In this document: piece by piece, positions 9,335 to 17,750 of the stretch
Position numbering within the stretch: position 1 is the stretch's first letter
Layout of the letters: every line of letters starts with the position of its first letter
Source of the DNA: Convivina intestini
GTDB taxonomy: Bacteria > Bacillota > Bacilli > Lactobacillales > Lactobacillaceae
DNA: 64,000 bases
Reading direction: 5' to 3'
Assembly: GCF_003096575.1 (NCBI RefSeq)
Contig: NZ_QEKT01000001.1
Span: forward strand, 378,102 to 442,101
Notes under the pieces: generated by a model
The model's database searches: none
What the model was told of the DNA's origin: nothing
The model's input: only the letters and a program-made list of their open reading frames with translations
Position numbers and translations under genes: made by a program

Positions 9335-9357
9335 TACATGTAGTCACACTACATGTA
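9335..9357. promoter_or_regulatory. Perfect 10-bp inverted repeat upstream of the helical protein gene
   Basis: TACATGTAGT, a three-base spacer, then ACTACATGTA. Each arm also contains the palindrome TACATGTA. It sits 13 bases before the start codon of the gene at 8651-9322. It could be an operator; PadR-type sites (ATGT and ACAT separated by about eight bases) look similar. It could also be an mRNA hairpin next to the RBS. No regulator gene is adjacent. Confidence 0.6.
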
Positions 9358-9393
9358 CCTTTCGAATATATTGTAAGGCTTTATTCACAAAAG

Positions 9394-9702
9394 TTAATCA
9401 TTTTTAAATGTTATCCAAGGCTGTAAGGCCATTATATCTACTTGACCGCTAGTCCAACGTGCCAAAGGTTGATAATCATGACGCTGATTAAAGGCTAAGG
9501 GCGCTCGGTCAATGACTGCTACTGCTTGACCATTTTCAGTCAAAAATACTTGTCCCAGCTCAGAAAACTTTCCTTTAGTATGTTTACCAATCCGCCAAGT
9601 ATGAGGTTTAGCACCAGCCTGCGGTAAGTAGTTTCCTGAAGGATCTTGTTCAACCACCAGGCCAATAATTTTTTCGGTTGGATACTTTTTATTGCTCATC
9701 AT
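9394..9702 (-). CDS. Unknown 102-residue protein at the end of the pyrR-carA-carB-like operon
   Basis: No family recognised. A soluble, probably beta-rich protein with no signal peptide or membrane segment. The start is taken as ATG at 9700-9702, which overlaps the end of the carB homologue by 14 bases. A longer frame upstream has no RBS and would run deeper into that gene. Overlap implies translational coupling, so it probably works with the degenerate synthetase homologues. A second ATG follows at once (Met-Met). Confidence 0.6.
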   Translation of the reverse strand: MMSNKKYPTEKIIGLVVEQDPSGNYLPQAGAKPHTWRIGKHTKGKFSELGQVFLTENGQAVAVIDRAPLAFNQRHDYQPLARWTSGQVDIMALQPWITFKND

Positions 9703-12205
9703 TAACCACCCGCACGCCCATCTCAAAGCGAGTCGTATCAATCGGACCACTAGGTTGCAAATGTAGTTGATAATTAGTCAGGGCCTTAGCCATCCACTGA
9801 TGGACATGGGGCGGATTTTTGGAAATCATTTGCAGCATTTCCCAGTCACGGGGTGTCAATTCATCTAACATAGCCCGCACAATTAAACGCAGAAAATGAA
9901 TGCCCATGGCTTTACTCAAATAGGCTACCTGCCCGTATGATACCGACCGCAGCCAAGTATCATGGGACAAATCCGGAATCTCAATTTGATGAACCCATTC
10001 GTTGACATCTGCTCGCCAAATAATTTGATACAGACCCGGGCTAGGTAAACTCAGATTATTCAAATCTTCCTTGATATCTAAGGCCTGATTCAATAGGCGC
10101 ATTTCTCCGGCACGGTGCTGACCGACAATCAAGGGATAAACTTCCACCCCATCGTAGAAAAAGTTCAAAGAAAATTCTGACTCATGATTTTCTGGTCCAC
10201 TGCCTAAATGCTTTTCACGGGGTAAAATCAAGACCCGCTGTCCCAATTCTTCTAAGACCTTAATTAACTTTTTACGATTACCCGGCACCATAATTGCCTG
10301 CGGCTGCTCTTTATCCACCACGGCCATTACATCCGAGATTTCCAGCGGTTCCAGGTACTGTTTATCTGAAATATGCGGCAACAAGGTAGCATCACTGCTG
10401 TTATTGTTCATCGCAACCGTGTGATATTGCAAGCGGCGTAATTCCGATAAAACAATTGTCGTTGCATAACCGCCCGAAGCCGATTCGCCTAAACGAAAGG
10501 CCCCCGATCCAACCACGAGAATACTGTCTTTTCCCAGGGGAGTCGACTCATCTTCCGTTTCAAAAGTGGCGTAATACTGGTGAGCATTCTCCGGAAATTC
10601 CCCGGCAGAAGGTTCTAAGGCTTTATAGGTTGGTTGAATATCGTTTTGACGAGCTAAACGACGAATTGACTGAAAATCACTATGCCAAAAACGGGCAATC
10701 AAGCCGTCGGACAAGCCAGCTTGTTTAGCCTGTTGCAAAATATTAGGATCATCAATTTTAGCTTCCACCATTTGTTCTAAAGCAATTAGGTGCTTTAACT
10801 GGTAGAAATAAAAGGCATCAATATGACTTAATTCGGTTAATTCATCAACTTCATAACCCCGTCGAATCGCCTCAATAAATAGTAAAACTCGATTATCTTG
10901 AGGGTGAATCAATTGTTGAATTAATTCATCATCAGAAATATGTTCCATGTAGGTTGGCGAAAAGCCTCGGTTATTAAAGTGAGCCGACCGAATCGCCTTT
11001 TCCAAGGCTTCGATAAAGGTCCGACCAAATCCAATCGTCGAACCCACTGATTTTTGAATACTACTTAGGTTTCGATCAACTTCAACCCCACTGGCCTGTA
11101 AATCCCCAAAGGGAAAAACTGGTAATTTAACGGCAATATGATCCATCATTGGCTCCATCATGGCCGTTTTGGGGTGGAAATTATGGGGTAATTCAATGTC
11201 TTCAAGTGCCTGTCCCAAGGACAAGTACATGGCCACCAATAGCATCGGATAGCCAGTCACCAAAGCCATGCGAGTCGCCATTTGATCAATGTAGGGCGCA
11301 ATTTTAATGATGTAGATTTTACCAGTAATTTCACTCACGGCAAATTGTAGGTGCAAAGCTCCTTGTAGCTGTAATAAATCAGCCACTTGGAAGGCATAAG
11401 AACGCATTTGTTCCATAAAACGATCTTGGATCGTTAAAACCGGCGAAACGCTAAGCGAATCAGCCGTGTGAATCCCAATGGGATCCATATCCTCACTAGC
11501 CCCAACCTGTAAACAATTACCACGGTAATCACGCAAAACCTCTAGGCTAACCTCTTTCATGCCATTAATGGCTTTAGAAATTAACACCTCATCTAGGAGA
11601 GACTGACTTTTAACCTCGTCAACCACCTGCTCTAAATCGTCCAGGCGTTCAACGATTTGGCGGGTGTTACTTTGCACGGGATTGTTGGCCCGTACCACCA
11701 AAGGTAAGGATAACGACCGCATTAATTCGTTCACTTCAGTTTGAGATTTGGCCACCTGACTTTGGATTACTGGCAAACCGGCATCGATTAATAGCTGATT
11801 TAACTGAGTAATATCGGCTGATTCACGTAATACGGCCGGATTTAAGCCCAAAGTCCGTGGAATTTGCCCATCATCAGCATGCCATTCATTTAAAATTTGA
11901 TTCCAAAGTCGTAAGGCCCGGTGTCCCCCAAATAAAGGTGCCACCGCATCAATCTGATGATCTTTAATGATTTTTTTAATATTGGTGACGGTCAACGGCT
12001 CCCAAAAAGTTGTCGCCGCAACACTCTCTAAAGCGACTGAATAGGGATTATCATCGACCACAAAGACTTGATAGCCATGGCCATGTAATTCCGGCAAAAC
12101 TTGATAAATCGCCGCATCATTTTCGCCCTGAATTCCAAAATCATTGGGTCCAGCCCCCAGAAATAGGACTTTATTTAGTTTAGATTTAGTTGTACTGTTC
12201 GACAT
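9689..12205 (-). CDS. Degenerate, shortened carbamoyl-phosphate synthetase large-subunit homologue
   Basis: Homologous to CarB but 838 residues instead of about 1,060. The N-half begins KVLFLGAGPNDFGIQGEND. The glycine-rich ATP loop expected after SLPLVVR is replaced by ANNPVQSNTR (about 173-182). The metal-binding ExNxR motif reads KIAPY (about 301-305) in place of EMNPR. In the C-half the pre-ATP-grasp domain remains (GSGAFRLGESASGG), but most of the second ATP-grasp is missing; its remnant reads QIEIPDLSHD..LSKAMGI. The allosteric MGS-like domain is absent. The frame is otherwise clean, so it looks like a maintained pseudoenzyme. Start is ATG at 12203-12205 with GGTGG upstream, overlapping carA by 20 bases. 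Confidence 0.85.
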   Translation of the reverse strand: MSNSTTKSKLNKVLFLGAGPNDFGIQGENDAAIYQVLPELHGHGYQVFVVDDNPYSVALESVAATTFWEPLTVTNIKKIIKDHQIDAVAPLFGGHRALRLWNQILNEWHADDGQIPRTLGLNPAVLRESADITQLNQLLIDAGLPVIQSQVAKSQTEVNELMRSLSLPLVVRANNPVQSNTRQIVERLDDLEQVVDEVKSQSLLDEVLISKAINGMKEVSLEVLRDYRGNCLQVGASEDMDPIGIHTADSLSVSPVLTIQDRFMEQMRSYAFQVADLLQLQGALHLQFAVSEITGKIYIIKIAPYIDQMATRMALVTGYPMLLVAMYLSLGQALEDIELPHNFHPKTAMMEPMMDHIAVKLPVFPFGDLQASGVEVDRNLSSIQKSVGSTIGFGRTFIEALEKAIRSAHFNNRGFSPTYMEHISDDELIQQLIHPQDNRVLLFIEAIRRGYEVDELTELSHIDAFYFYQLKHLIALEQMVEAKIDDPNILQQAKQAGLSDGLIARFWHSDFQSIRRLARQNDIQPTYKALEPSAGEFPENAHQYYATFETEDESTPLGKDSILVVGSGAFRLGESASGGYATTIVLSELRRLQYHTVAMNNNSSDATLLPHISDKQYLEPLEISDVMAVVDKEQPQAIMVPGNRKKLIKVLEELGQRVLILPREKHLGSGPENHESEFSLNFFYDGVEVYPLIVGQHRAGEMRLLNQALDIKEDLNNLSLPSPGLYQIIWRADVNEWVHQIEIPDLSHDTWLRSVSYGQVAYLSKAMGIHFLRLIVRAMLDELTPRDWEMLQMISKNPPHVHQWMAKALTNYQLHLQPSGPIDTTRFEMGVRVVNDEQ

Positions 12206-13265
12206 AGTCGGCCACCGTTTCAAAGAAATCTGCAAAAATCACATTGGGTTCAATGGGACCCGGGGCCCCATCAGGGAAAAATTGCACACTAAAGGCTGGA
12301 TAATCACGATGTCGTAGTCCTTGAATTGATTGATCGACTAAATCACGGTGGGTCACAAACATTTTTTTACGATCAACCGTCTGATCGTCAACGACATATC
12401 CCCTTCCCTGCATGGCATAGAAAATCTCTTGGGAAATAATTTCTTGAATCGGATGGTTCATCCCATGATATTCAGCCACCAAGGGATTTAAGGTTGCCCC
12501 ATTGGCCATAGCAAAAAGTTCGTGGCCTAAACCAATGCCCAACATTGGGGCTTTGGTCTGTAAGACACGAATTAAAGTAAACACACTTTCTGGCAAACTA
12601 TTAGGATTACCCGGGCCACTAGACAAGATAATTCCGTCCGGATCAAGGGTTAAGACCTCTTCAACACTGGTTGTGTAAGGAAGGACCGACACATTGCTGT
12701 CATAGTCACCCAGCATCCGTAAAATCCCATGTTTCAGGCCAAAATCAATTACTACAATATGATACCCTCGGCCCGGATTAGCATAGGCTTTAGGTGTGGC
12801 GGTATTTTGTACCTGTTGTTTGGTTAACACCGTGGCTGCCAGCTGGTCACGGGCATGATCATCAACATAATCAACAATCGTCGCTTTCTGCGGACCACTC
12901 TCTCGTAAGTGTCGAATTAATTGCCGCGTATCAACTTGACAAAGCCCGGGAATATTATTTTGTTTTAAAAATCGATCTAGGCTCATGCGCCGTTGCCGAT
13001 TGGTCGATATTTCGGCTAGGTCATGGACAACCATCCCCCGAATGGTGGGTTTAACCGATTCGTAGGCCTCGGCATGAATCCCATCGGCTCCTACTACCGG
13101 CATGGCAAAGACAATCATCTGGCCATCATAAATCGGATTAGTAATACTTTCTTGGTAACCGGTCATCGCCGTTTGAAAAACAATTTCACCAAAGGTTGTT
13201 GCGGGCGCACCAAAGCCTTCTCCAACAAAAGTACTACCATCTTCTAATATCAAGTGCCGTTGCAT
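12186..13265 (-). CDS. Carbamoyl-phosphate synthetase small-subunit homologue without the glutaminase triad
   Basis: 359 residues, full CarA length, with the N-terminal CPSase small-chain domain (LEDGSTFVGEGFG, FQTAMTGYQE, QVDTRQLIRHLR) and a class I glutaminase-like domain. The nucleophile motif GICLGHQ reads GIGLGHE, so Cys is Gly at residue 245. The His-Glu motif QxHPE reads QFFPD (residues 328-332), so His is Phe and Glu is Asp. The enzyme should not hydrolyse glutamine. ATG follows AAGGAGG. It lies between pyrR and the carB homologue in one operon. The clean frame argues against recent decay. Confidence 0.9.
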   Translation of the reverse strand: MQRHLILEDGSTFVGEGFGAPATTFGEIVFQTAMTGYQESITNPIYDGQMIVFAMPVVGADGIHAEAYESVKPTIRGMVVHDLAEISTNRQRRMSLDRFLKQNNIPGLCQVDTRQLIRHLRESGPQKATIVDYVDDHARDQLAATVLTKQQVQNTATPKAYANPGRGYHIVVIDFGLKHGILRMLGDYDSNVSVLPYTTSVEEVLTLDPDGIILSSGPGNPNSLPESVFTLIRVLQTKAPMLGIGLGHELFAMANGATLNPLVAEYHGMNHPIQEIISQEIFYAMQGRGYVVDDQTVDRKKMFVTHRDLVDQSIQGLRHRDYPAFSVQFFPDGAPGPIEPNVIFADFFETVADYVEQYN

Positions 13266-13283
13266 GCCTTCCTCCTTGGGAGA

Positions 13284-13811
13284 TTAGTGGATAATTTCTA
13301 CCGCATCTTTCCCATCAATTTCTTCCACCGAAACTTGAATTTTTTCATTTTGAGCTGTTGGAATATTTTTACCAACAAAATCAGCCCGAATCGGCAGTTC
13401 CCGGTGCCCACGATCGACTAACACTGCCAAAGAAATCGATTTGGGGCGGCCAATATGAATGAGGGCATCTAAAGCCGCGCGAATCGTGCGCCCGGTAAAG
13501 AGGACATCATCAACCAAAACAATGTTTTTATCGACAATGTTAATTGAATCCTTTTCATCCAAGCCTAAATGATCACCATGAGCCAAAACATCATCACGAT
13601 AATTGGTGACATCAATGGCCATGACTGGAATCGTTTCTTTTTCCAATTGCTCTAATCGATTGGCAATCCGATGAGCTAGGTATTCACCACGCGTTTTAAT
13701 GCCGACTAAAACCAAGCCCTGACCACCCTTATTTCGCTCTAAAATTTCGTAAGTGATTCGAGTCAAAGCTCGCTGTAAAGAGGCTGAGTCTAAAACAACT
13801 TTATTAGCCAT
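13284..13811 (-). CDS. pyrR: PyrR-type pyrimidine regulator/uracil phosphoribosyltransferase
   Basis: RNA-binding attenuator of pyr operons with weak uracil phosphoribosyltransferase activity. 175 residues, normal length. The PRPP loop reads [12 protein letters not shown] (residues 98-109), and the conserved ALTRI, GIKTRG and [19 protein letters not shown] segments are present. ATG follows AAGGAG. There is no room for a PyrR-binding leader in front: it begins four bases after the rluD-like gene. It heads a stretch with the two degenerate synthetase homologues rather than pyrB/pyrC. In Lactobacillus plantarum a second regulator, PyrR2, responds to inorganic carbon; this copy may be of that kind (inference). 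Confidence 0.92.
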   Translation of the reverse strand: MANKVVLDSASLQRALTRITYEILERNKGGQGLVLVGIKTRGEYLAHRIANRLEQLEKETIPVMAIDVTNYRDDVLAHGDHLGLDEKDSINIVDKNIVLVDDVLFTGRTIRAALDALIHIGRPKSISLAVLVDRGHRELPIRADFVGKNIPTAQNEKIQVSVEEIDGKDAVEIIH

Positions 13812-13815
13812 GGTG

Positions 13816-14763
13816 TTAATACTCCTTGTTTAAATTATCTTTAGTCCTAATAACTGGTTCTAATTTTGCTAAAACATCTGTAAAATAGGACGGCAAATCA
13901 CTGGTAAAAGTCAGCTCCTGGCCAGTACTTGGTTGCGTTAACGAAAGCGTTTTAGCATGTAAGAGCTGTCCTTTTTGACCTAGGTTGGTTACCAGACTAC
14001 CCTTGCCATAGAGCGGGTCACCGACCACTGGATGACCGATGTAGGCCAAGTGGACGCGAATTTGGTGGGTTCGTCCGGTTTCTAAGCGTAATTCCAATAA
14101 AGTATAGCCAGGATAGCGTTCTTTGACCTTAAAATGCGTCAAAGCCTCGCGTCCCTGCGCTAGCACTGCTTGTTTTTTACGATCTACCGGATGACGGCCA
14201 ATCGGCGCATCAATTTGGCCCTCATCTTCATCAAATTCACCCTGTACTAAGGCGTAGTAAAGCCGAGTGTTTTTGTGGGCCTTAAGTTGCTCTGATAAGG
14301 CCTGATGAGCATGATCATTTTTAGCAACCATTAGAAGACCGCTTGTATCACGATCAATTCGGTGCACAATTCCCGGTCGAAACTCACCATTAATTGAAGA
14401 AAGGGGCGCATGGTGTAATAAAGCATTAACTAGGGTGCCATCCGGATGTCCGGGAGCAGGATGAACGACCATCCCCCGAGGCTTATTAACCACTAATAAA
14501 TCATCATCTTCATACACGATATCTAGGGCAATATCTTGTGGCACTAGCTCACTAGCGACTGGTTGTGGTGGATTAATGCTAATTTTATCCCCAGCTTGCA
14601 CTTTGTAAGAGCTCTTAACGGCCTTGCCATTTACCAATACATGCTTTTTTTGAATTAAACTAGCTACTTGAGAACGAGAGTACTCTTGATCTAGTTGAGC
14701 TAACACTGCGTCTAATCGACCAGTTTGCTGATCATCAATCACAAACTGCTTATTTTCTGTCAT
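13816..14763 (-). CDS. RluD-family 23S rRNA pseudouridine synthase
   Basis: Converts uridines to pseudouridine in rRNA. 315 residues. An N-terminal S4 RNA-binding domain ([19 protein letters not shown]) is followed by the catalytic domain. This has the aspartate motif [15 protein letters not shown], then [14 protein letters not shown] and VGDPLYG. It overlaps the end of the ebsA-like gene by 14 bases and is four bases before pyrR, so the operon is ebsA-like, rluD-like, pyrR and so on. The exact target uridine is not readable from sequence. Confidence 0.92.
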   Translation of the reverse strand: MTENKQFVIDDQQTGRLDAVLAQLDQEYSRSQVASLIQKKHVLVNGKAVKSSYKVQAGDKISINPPQPVASELVPQDIALDIVYEDDDLLVVNKPRGMVVHPAPGHPDGTLVNALLHHAPLSSINGEFRPGIVHRIDRDTSGLLMVAKNDHAHQALSEQLKAHKNTRLYYALVQGEFDEDEGQIDAPIGRHPVDRKKQAVLAQGREALTHFKVKERYPGYTLLELRLETGRTHQIRVHLAYIGHPVVGDPLYGKGSLVTNLGQKGQLLHAKTLSLTQPSTGQELTFTSDLPSYFTDVLAKLEPVIRTKDNLNKEY

Positions 14764-15139
14764 CTTGCTTTATTTCCTTTAATTTGCGAGCCATGTGCTT
14801 ACTAATCCAATAAGTCTGTAACCGACTGCCAGATTGAATGCTCAGACGGCGTCCGTCTAGCTGCCAATATAAACCACTGTCCAAATTATATTCAGCGTAA
14901 GTTCGCCGTAAAGCATACCCCATAAACAATTGACTACCAGTTAGATAGAGACGGTGACGAGCAAAGGCAAAGATGCCAGTAGCCACTAAAATAATTAAGT
15001 AGATTGTCAGCCATAGGGGCATTTGGTACATTCTCTCGGAGGAAATAATGACCCCTAACATCGTCAAAATTGCCCACCACATCCATAATATTTGATTCCA
15101 AGAATCAAGTGGTTGATAAAAGCCAGTTGTCGGACCCAT
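14750..15139 (-). CDS. EbsA-like small membrane protein
   Basis: 129 residues with two hydrophobic helices (about residues 17-32 and 40-60), then a soluble basic C-terminal part. Length, two N-terminal helices, and position between an RNase HI-like gene and rluD match the EbsA family of enterococci and lactobacilli, whose function is unsettled. The assignment rests on recollection of the family plus context. ATG follows AAGGAG. It is the first gene of the operon that continues to the carB homologue. Confidence 0.55.
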   Translation of the reverse strand: MGPTTGFYQPLDSWNQILWMWWAILTMLGVIISSERMYQMPLWLTIYLIILVATGIFAFARHRLYLTGSQLFMGYALRRTYAEYNLDSGLYWQLDGRRLSIQSGSRLQTYWISKHMARKLKEIKQDDRK

Positions 15140-15247
15140 TTCATGCTCCTTACCATATTTAAAATCACTCCTATTTTACCATGAAATTTAACCAAAGCTT
15201 GGCAAGACTAACCGGCCAGCCCTATAATAACTTGCAAGGAGTAATAA

Positions 15248-15637
15248 ATGTTAATTAAAATTCACTTTGATGCTGCCCGCCACCCCCGCACGGGCCAGTC
15301 AGCAGCGGGATGTTTATTAGTCATCAATGGCCAACAAGAACAATTAAAAACGCCCCTCCCGCTTACCGATGACAACCATCAGGCTGAGTTTTTAGCCGCG
15401 ATTTGGGCTCTATCCAACCTACCGGCTGGCAATCATCAGTTACATCTCTATTCGGACTCAAAACTACTGGTCGATGCCCTCAATAAAAACTATGCCAAAC
15501 ATTATCAAATTTATGTGGATCGCCTGCATACCATTTTAGCCGCTCATTCGCTCGTGTTAATTGATTGGGTCAGCGAAAAACAAAATCAAGGCCCCCACTA
15601 CTTGGCCTTACAAGCATTAAAAAAAGCAGATCAATGA
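15248..15637 (+). CDS. RNase HI-like protein
   Basis: 129 residues with the RNase H fold. An N-terminal strand with the first acidic residue (IHFDAARHP) is followed by the Glu of HQAEFLAAIWAL near residue 47. YSDSKLLVDAL near residue 75 supplies the second Asp. It is shorter than E. coli RnhA and has a weak C-terminus, as in the RnhA-like partner of EbsA in lactobacilli. It may cleave RNA in RNA-DNA hybrids. CAAGGAG precedes ATG. It diverges from the ebsA-like gene and ends in a hairpin terminator that overlaps its stop codon. Confidence 0.8.
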   Translation: MLIKIHFDAARHPRTGQSAAGCLLVINGQQEQLKTPLPLTDDNHQAEFLAAIWALSNLPAGNHQLHLYSDSKLLVDALNKNYAKHYQIYVDRLHTILAAHSLVLIDWVSEKQNQGPHYLALQALKKADQ

Positions 15638-15648
15638 TCTGCTTTTTA
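15622..15648. terminator. Bidirectional terminator between the RNase HI-like and GNAT genes
   Basis: A stem AAAAGCAGATCA/TGATCTGCTTTT with a very short loop, flanked by A and T runs. It overlaps the last codons of the RNase HI-like gene. Confidence 0.85.
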
Positions 15649-16215
15649 ATCTTGAATTAAGAGTTGGTAGGCCCAACGGGCAGTGCTGATATTAGTTCCT
15701 TCTTGCATGTGGACTGTCCCCCGCTTTTCAAAACCATTATTAGTAATGACCTTTTGCATTGGTAAATTACCAGGATGGGTATCAATCCGAAAGTCACGAG
15801 CGCCTTGGGCATAGAAATAAGAAATCAAAGCAGTCATAAAGCGTGGTGCTAACCGCTGACCACGGTACTTATCTGACATAGCTACTCGATGAAGGCTGGC
15901 ATAGTCATGGCCATCAACGAGCCAATTACCATCTTCTAGGGCAGTGTATAGTGGGTCTTCGCCTTCAAAAGCGGCTGCATAACCAGCTACTTGATCATCA
16001 ACAACGAGTACAAAAGCCTGATGATGATCCATATCCTTTTGAACAGTATCAATATTTGGGTATTCTCCCTGCCATTGGTCTAATCCCTGTTCTTTTAGAT
16101 AATTCTTCGCCCCTTGTAGAATTTCTACAATCGAGGCCATATCACGGGCTTTTGCCCGCCGCATATAAACTACTGGCATTGACTTGATTTGCATACCACA
16201 GTCAGTGGTATACAT
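15646..16215 (-). CDS. GNAT-family acetyltransferase
   Basis: N-acetyltransferase of unknown substrate, up to 189 residues. The N-terminal MRRAKARDMASIVEIL is typical of GNAT motif C. The acetyl-CoA-binding loop reads VAMSDKYRGQRLAPRFMTAL, with Q/RGxG/A-like spacing. The C-terminus has NNGFEKRGTV. The start is uncertain: the AAAGGAG site directly abuts the first ATG, while later ATGs (codons 8 and 13) lie within or after a perfect hairpin. Codon 13 gives the most typical GNAT N-terminus. Monocistronic. Confidence 0.8.
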   Translation of the reverse strand: MYTTDCGMQIKSMPVVYMRRAKARDMASIVEILQGAKNYLKEQGLDQWQGEYPNIDTVQKDMDHHQAFVLVVDDQVAGYAAAFEGEDPLYTALEDGNWLVDGHDYASLHRVAMSDKYRGQRLAPRFMTALISYFYAQGARDFRIDTHPGNLPMQKVITNNGFEKRGTVHMQEGTNISTARWAYQLLIQD

Positions 16216-16272
16216 CTCCTTTCTATGTTTTCACAAAGTGTAATTTTAACATAATCTACCCAAAAACCAAAT

Positions 16273-16299
16273 AAAAAACGAGGTAATTACCCCGTTTTT
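16273..16299 (-). terminator. Terminator of the THUMP methyltransferase gene
   Basis: Inverted repeat AAAAACGAGGTA...TACCCCGTTTTT just past the stop at 16304, with a T-run on the minus strand. Confidence 0.8.
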
Positions 16300-16303
16300 A
16301 TCA

Positions 16304-17437
16304 TTATTTAACCCGCTTACCCCAATACTGATAATAATCAACTCGCAAGGAGCCATTATAGAGTTTACGTTTTTTAGTTGCTTTTTGACCAAAAGATTTT
16401 TCAAAATCTAAATCACTAGTCAAAATATACTTACTCCAACTAGGGTATTGGGCATATAAAGTACCCATTTGACGATATAACTCCCGGGCTGCTTCTAACT
16501 CACCCAAACGCTCTCCATAAGGCGGATTAGATACTAGGACCCCATTGACTTGGTCCGTTTTCCAATCTTTAGCGGCTAGTTGAGCAAAGTGGATATCTTG
16601 TCCCAGGCCAGCATGCTTGGCATTTTCCTGGGCAATGGCAACCATATTTTCATCGATGTCATAGCCGGTAATATTTAATTCCCGGTCATAGTCAGCCTGG
16701 GCTTCAGCTTCATCACGAACTTGGTCGGACAAATTGGTATCAAACCAGTCCATTTGTTCAATTGAAAAGGAACGAATTAGACCAGGCGCAATATTACGGC
16801 CAATCAAAGCCGCTTCAATGGCCAAAGTACCCGAACCAGTCGTGGGATCAACAAAGGGACGATCTGGGTGCCAATTAGTCAGTAAAACCAAAGCCGCCGC
16901 GAAGTTTTCCTTCAGTGGCGCACCACCCTTATTCACACGATAACCACGTTTAAAAAGTGAATCCCCCGTCGTATCTAAGGTTAAAATTACGTGATCTTTT
17001 TCAATCATCACTTCTAGCTGAGCAAAGAAACCGTTTTCTGGTAAACGGGTCCGGACATGGTATTCCTCTTGCAACTTTGCTACAATCGCCTTTTTAGTAA
17101 TCGACTGAACATCGGGTACACTAAATAGGGTTGATTTATGCGAACGCCCGGCCACCGGAAAGGCACTGTCATAGTTCAAATAGTCTTGCCAATTGAGAGC
17201 TTTAACTCCTTCAAATAATTCTTCGAAAGTTTTAGCTTCAAACTCGCCGACAATAATTTTAATCCGATCAGCCGTCCGCAACCAAATATTGCTGCGCAAA
17301 ATATCAGCCTGAGTTCCCTCAAAACGAACACGATAATTTTCCACCTGGGCATCATAGCCAAGCTGACGCAACTCTTTACCGACCAATGCTTCCACGCCGG
17401 CAGCGGCAGTTGCCATAAGATGATAACTTTTTACCAT
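16304..17437 (-). CDS. THUMP-domain 23S rRNA N2-guanine methyltransferase (RlmL/YpsC-like)
   Basis: SAM-dependent rRNA methyltransferase, 377 residues, corresponding to the N-terminal half of E. coli RlmL. An N-terminal ferredoxin-like and THUMP domain spans about residues 1-155. The Rossmann methyltransferase domain follows, with the SAM-binding DPTTGSGTLAIEAAL and the catalytic VLVSNPPYGERLG (NPPY motif). AAAGGA precedes the ATG. It diverges from a small unknown gene. G2445 is the target known for the family; it is not proven here. Confidence 0.9.
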   Translation of the reverse strand: MVKSYHLMATAAAGVEALVGKELRQLGYDAQVENYRVRFEGTQADILRSNIWLRTADRIKIIVGEFEAKTFEELFEGVKALNWQDYLNYDSAFPVAGRSHKSTLFSVPDVQSITKKAIVAKLQEEYHVRTRLPENGFFAQLEVMIEKDHVILTLDTTGDSLFKRGYRVNKGGAPLKENFAAALVLLTNWHPDRPFVDPTTGSGTLAIEAALIGRNIAPGLIRSFSIEQMDWFDTNLSDQVRDEAEAQADYDRELNITGYDIDENMVAIAQENAKHAGLGQDIHFAQLAAKDWKTDQVNGVLVSNPPYGERLGELEAARELYRQMGTLYAQYPSWSKYILTSDLDFEKSFGQKATKKRKLYNGSLRVDYYQYWGKRVK

Positions 17438-17462
17438 AATTTTCCTTTATAATTAATACACT

Positions 17463-17747
17463 ATGCAATTAAGTCAATTTGAAGCTTTAACTCAATATAT
17501 GGATTTAAAAACTCCAATTTATCTTAAATATCCGGCCAGTGACCCCAATGGTAATCCCGTTAGTCAACTTAAATTTGCTGCTAATCATCGGGATTTACTG
17601 TTGGTAATTGGCTCAAAACCACTGTCGTTAGGACAATTAATGGCCCAGACAGCCCAGGTGAGCCATCAAGCGCTGCTATTGCGCCCCAACGGGCAGTCAA
17701 TTTTAGGTTTCCAGTTAGATAAGCACTACTATATCTACTTAAATTAA
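17463..17747 (+). CDS. Unknown 94-residue protein, possibly leaderless
   Basis: No family recognised; a soluble protein with alternating beta-type segments and no membrane or signal segment. No Shine-Dalgarno sequence lies before the ATG. Instead TATAAT at 17448-17453 ends nine bases before the start codon, so transcription should begin at or just before the ATG. It diverges from the THUMP methyltransferase gene and converges on dnaD, ending three bases before that gene's stop. It might be a spurious frame, but length, intact termini and codon use look normal. Confidence 0.55.
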   Translation: MQLSQFEALTQYMDLKTPIYLKYPASDPNGNPVSQLKFAANHRDLLLVIGSKPLSLGQLMAQTAQVSHQALLLRPNGQSILGFQLDKHYYIYLN

Positions 17748-17750
17748 AAA

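Noticed and set aside
9689-12205. carB called as a frameshifted pseudogene
   Set aside because: There are no internal stops or frame changes, and both ends overlap neighbours in a coupled way; an internally shortened but intact gene fits better.
13812-13815. PyrR-binding attenuator upstream of pyrR
   Set aside because: Only four bases separate pyrR from the preceding gene, so there is no room for the anti-antiterminator structure.
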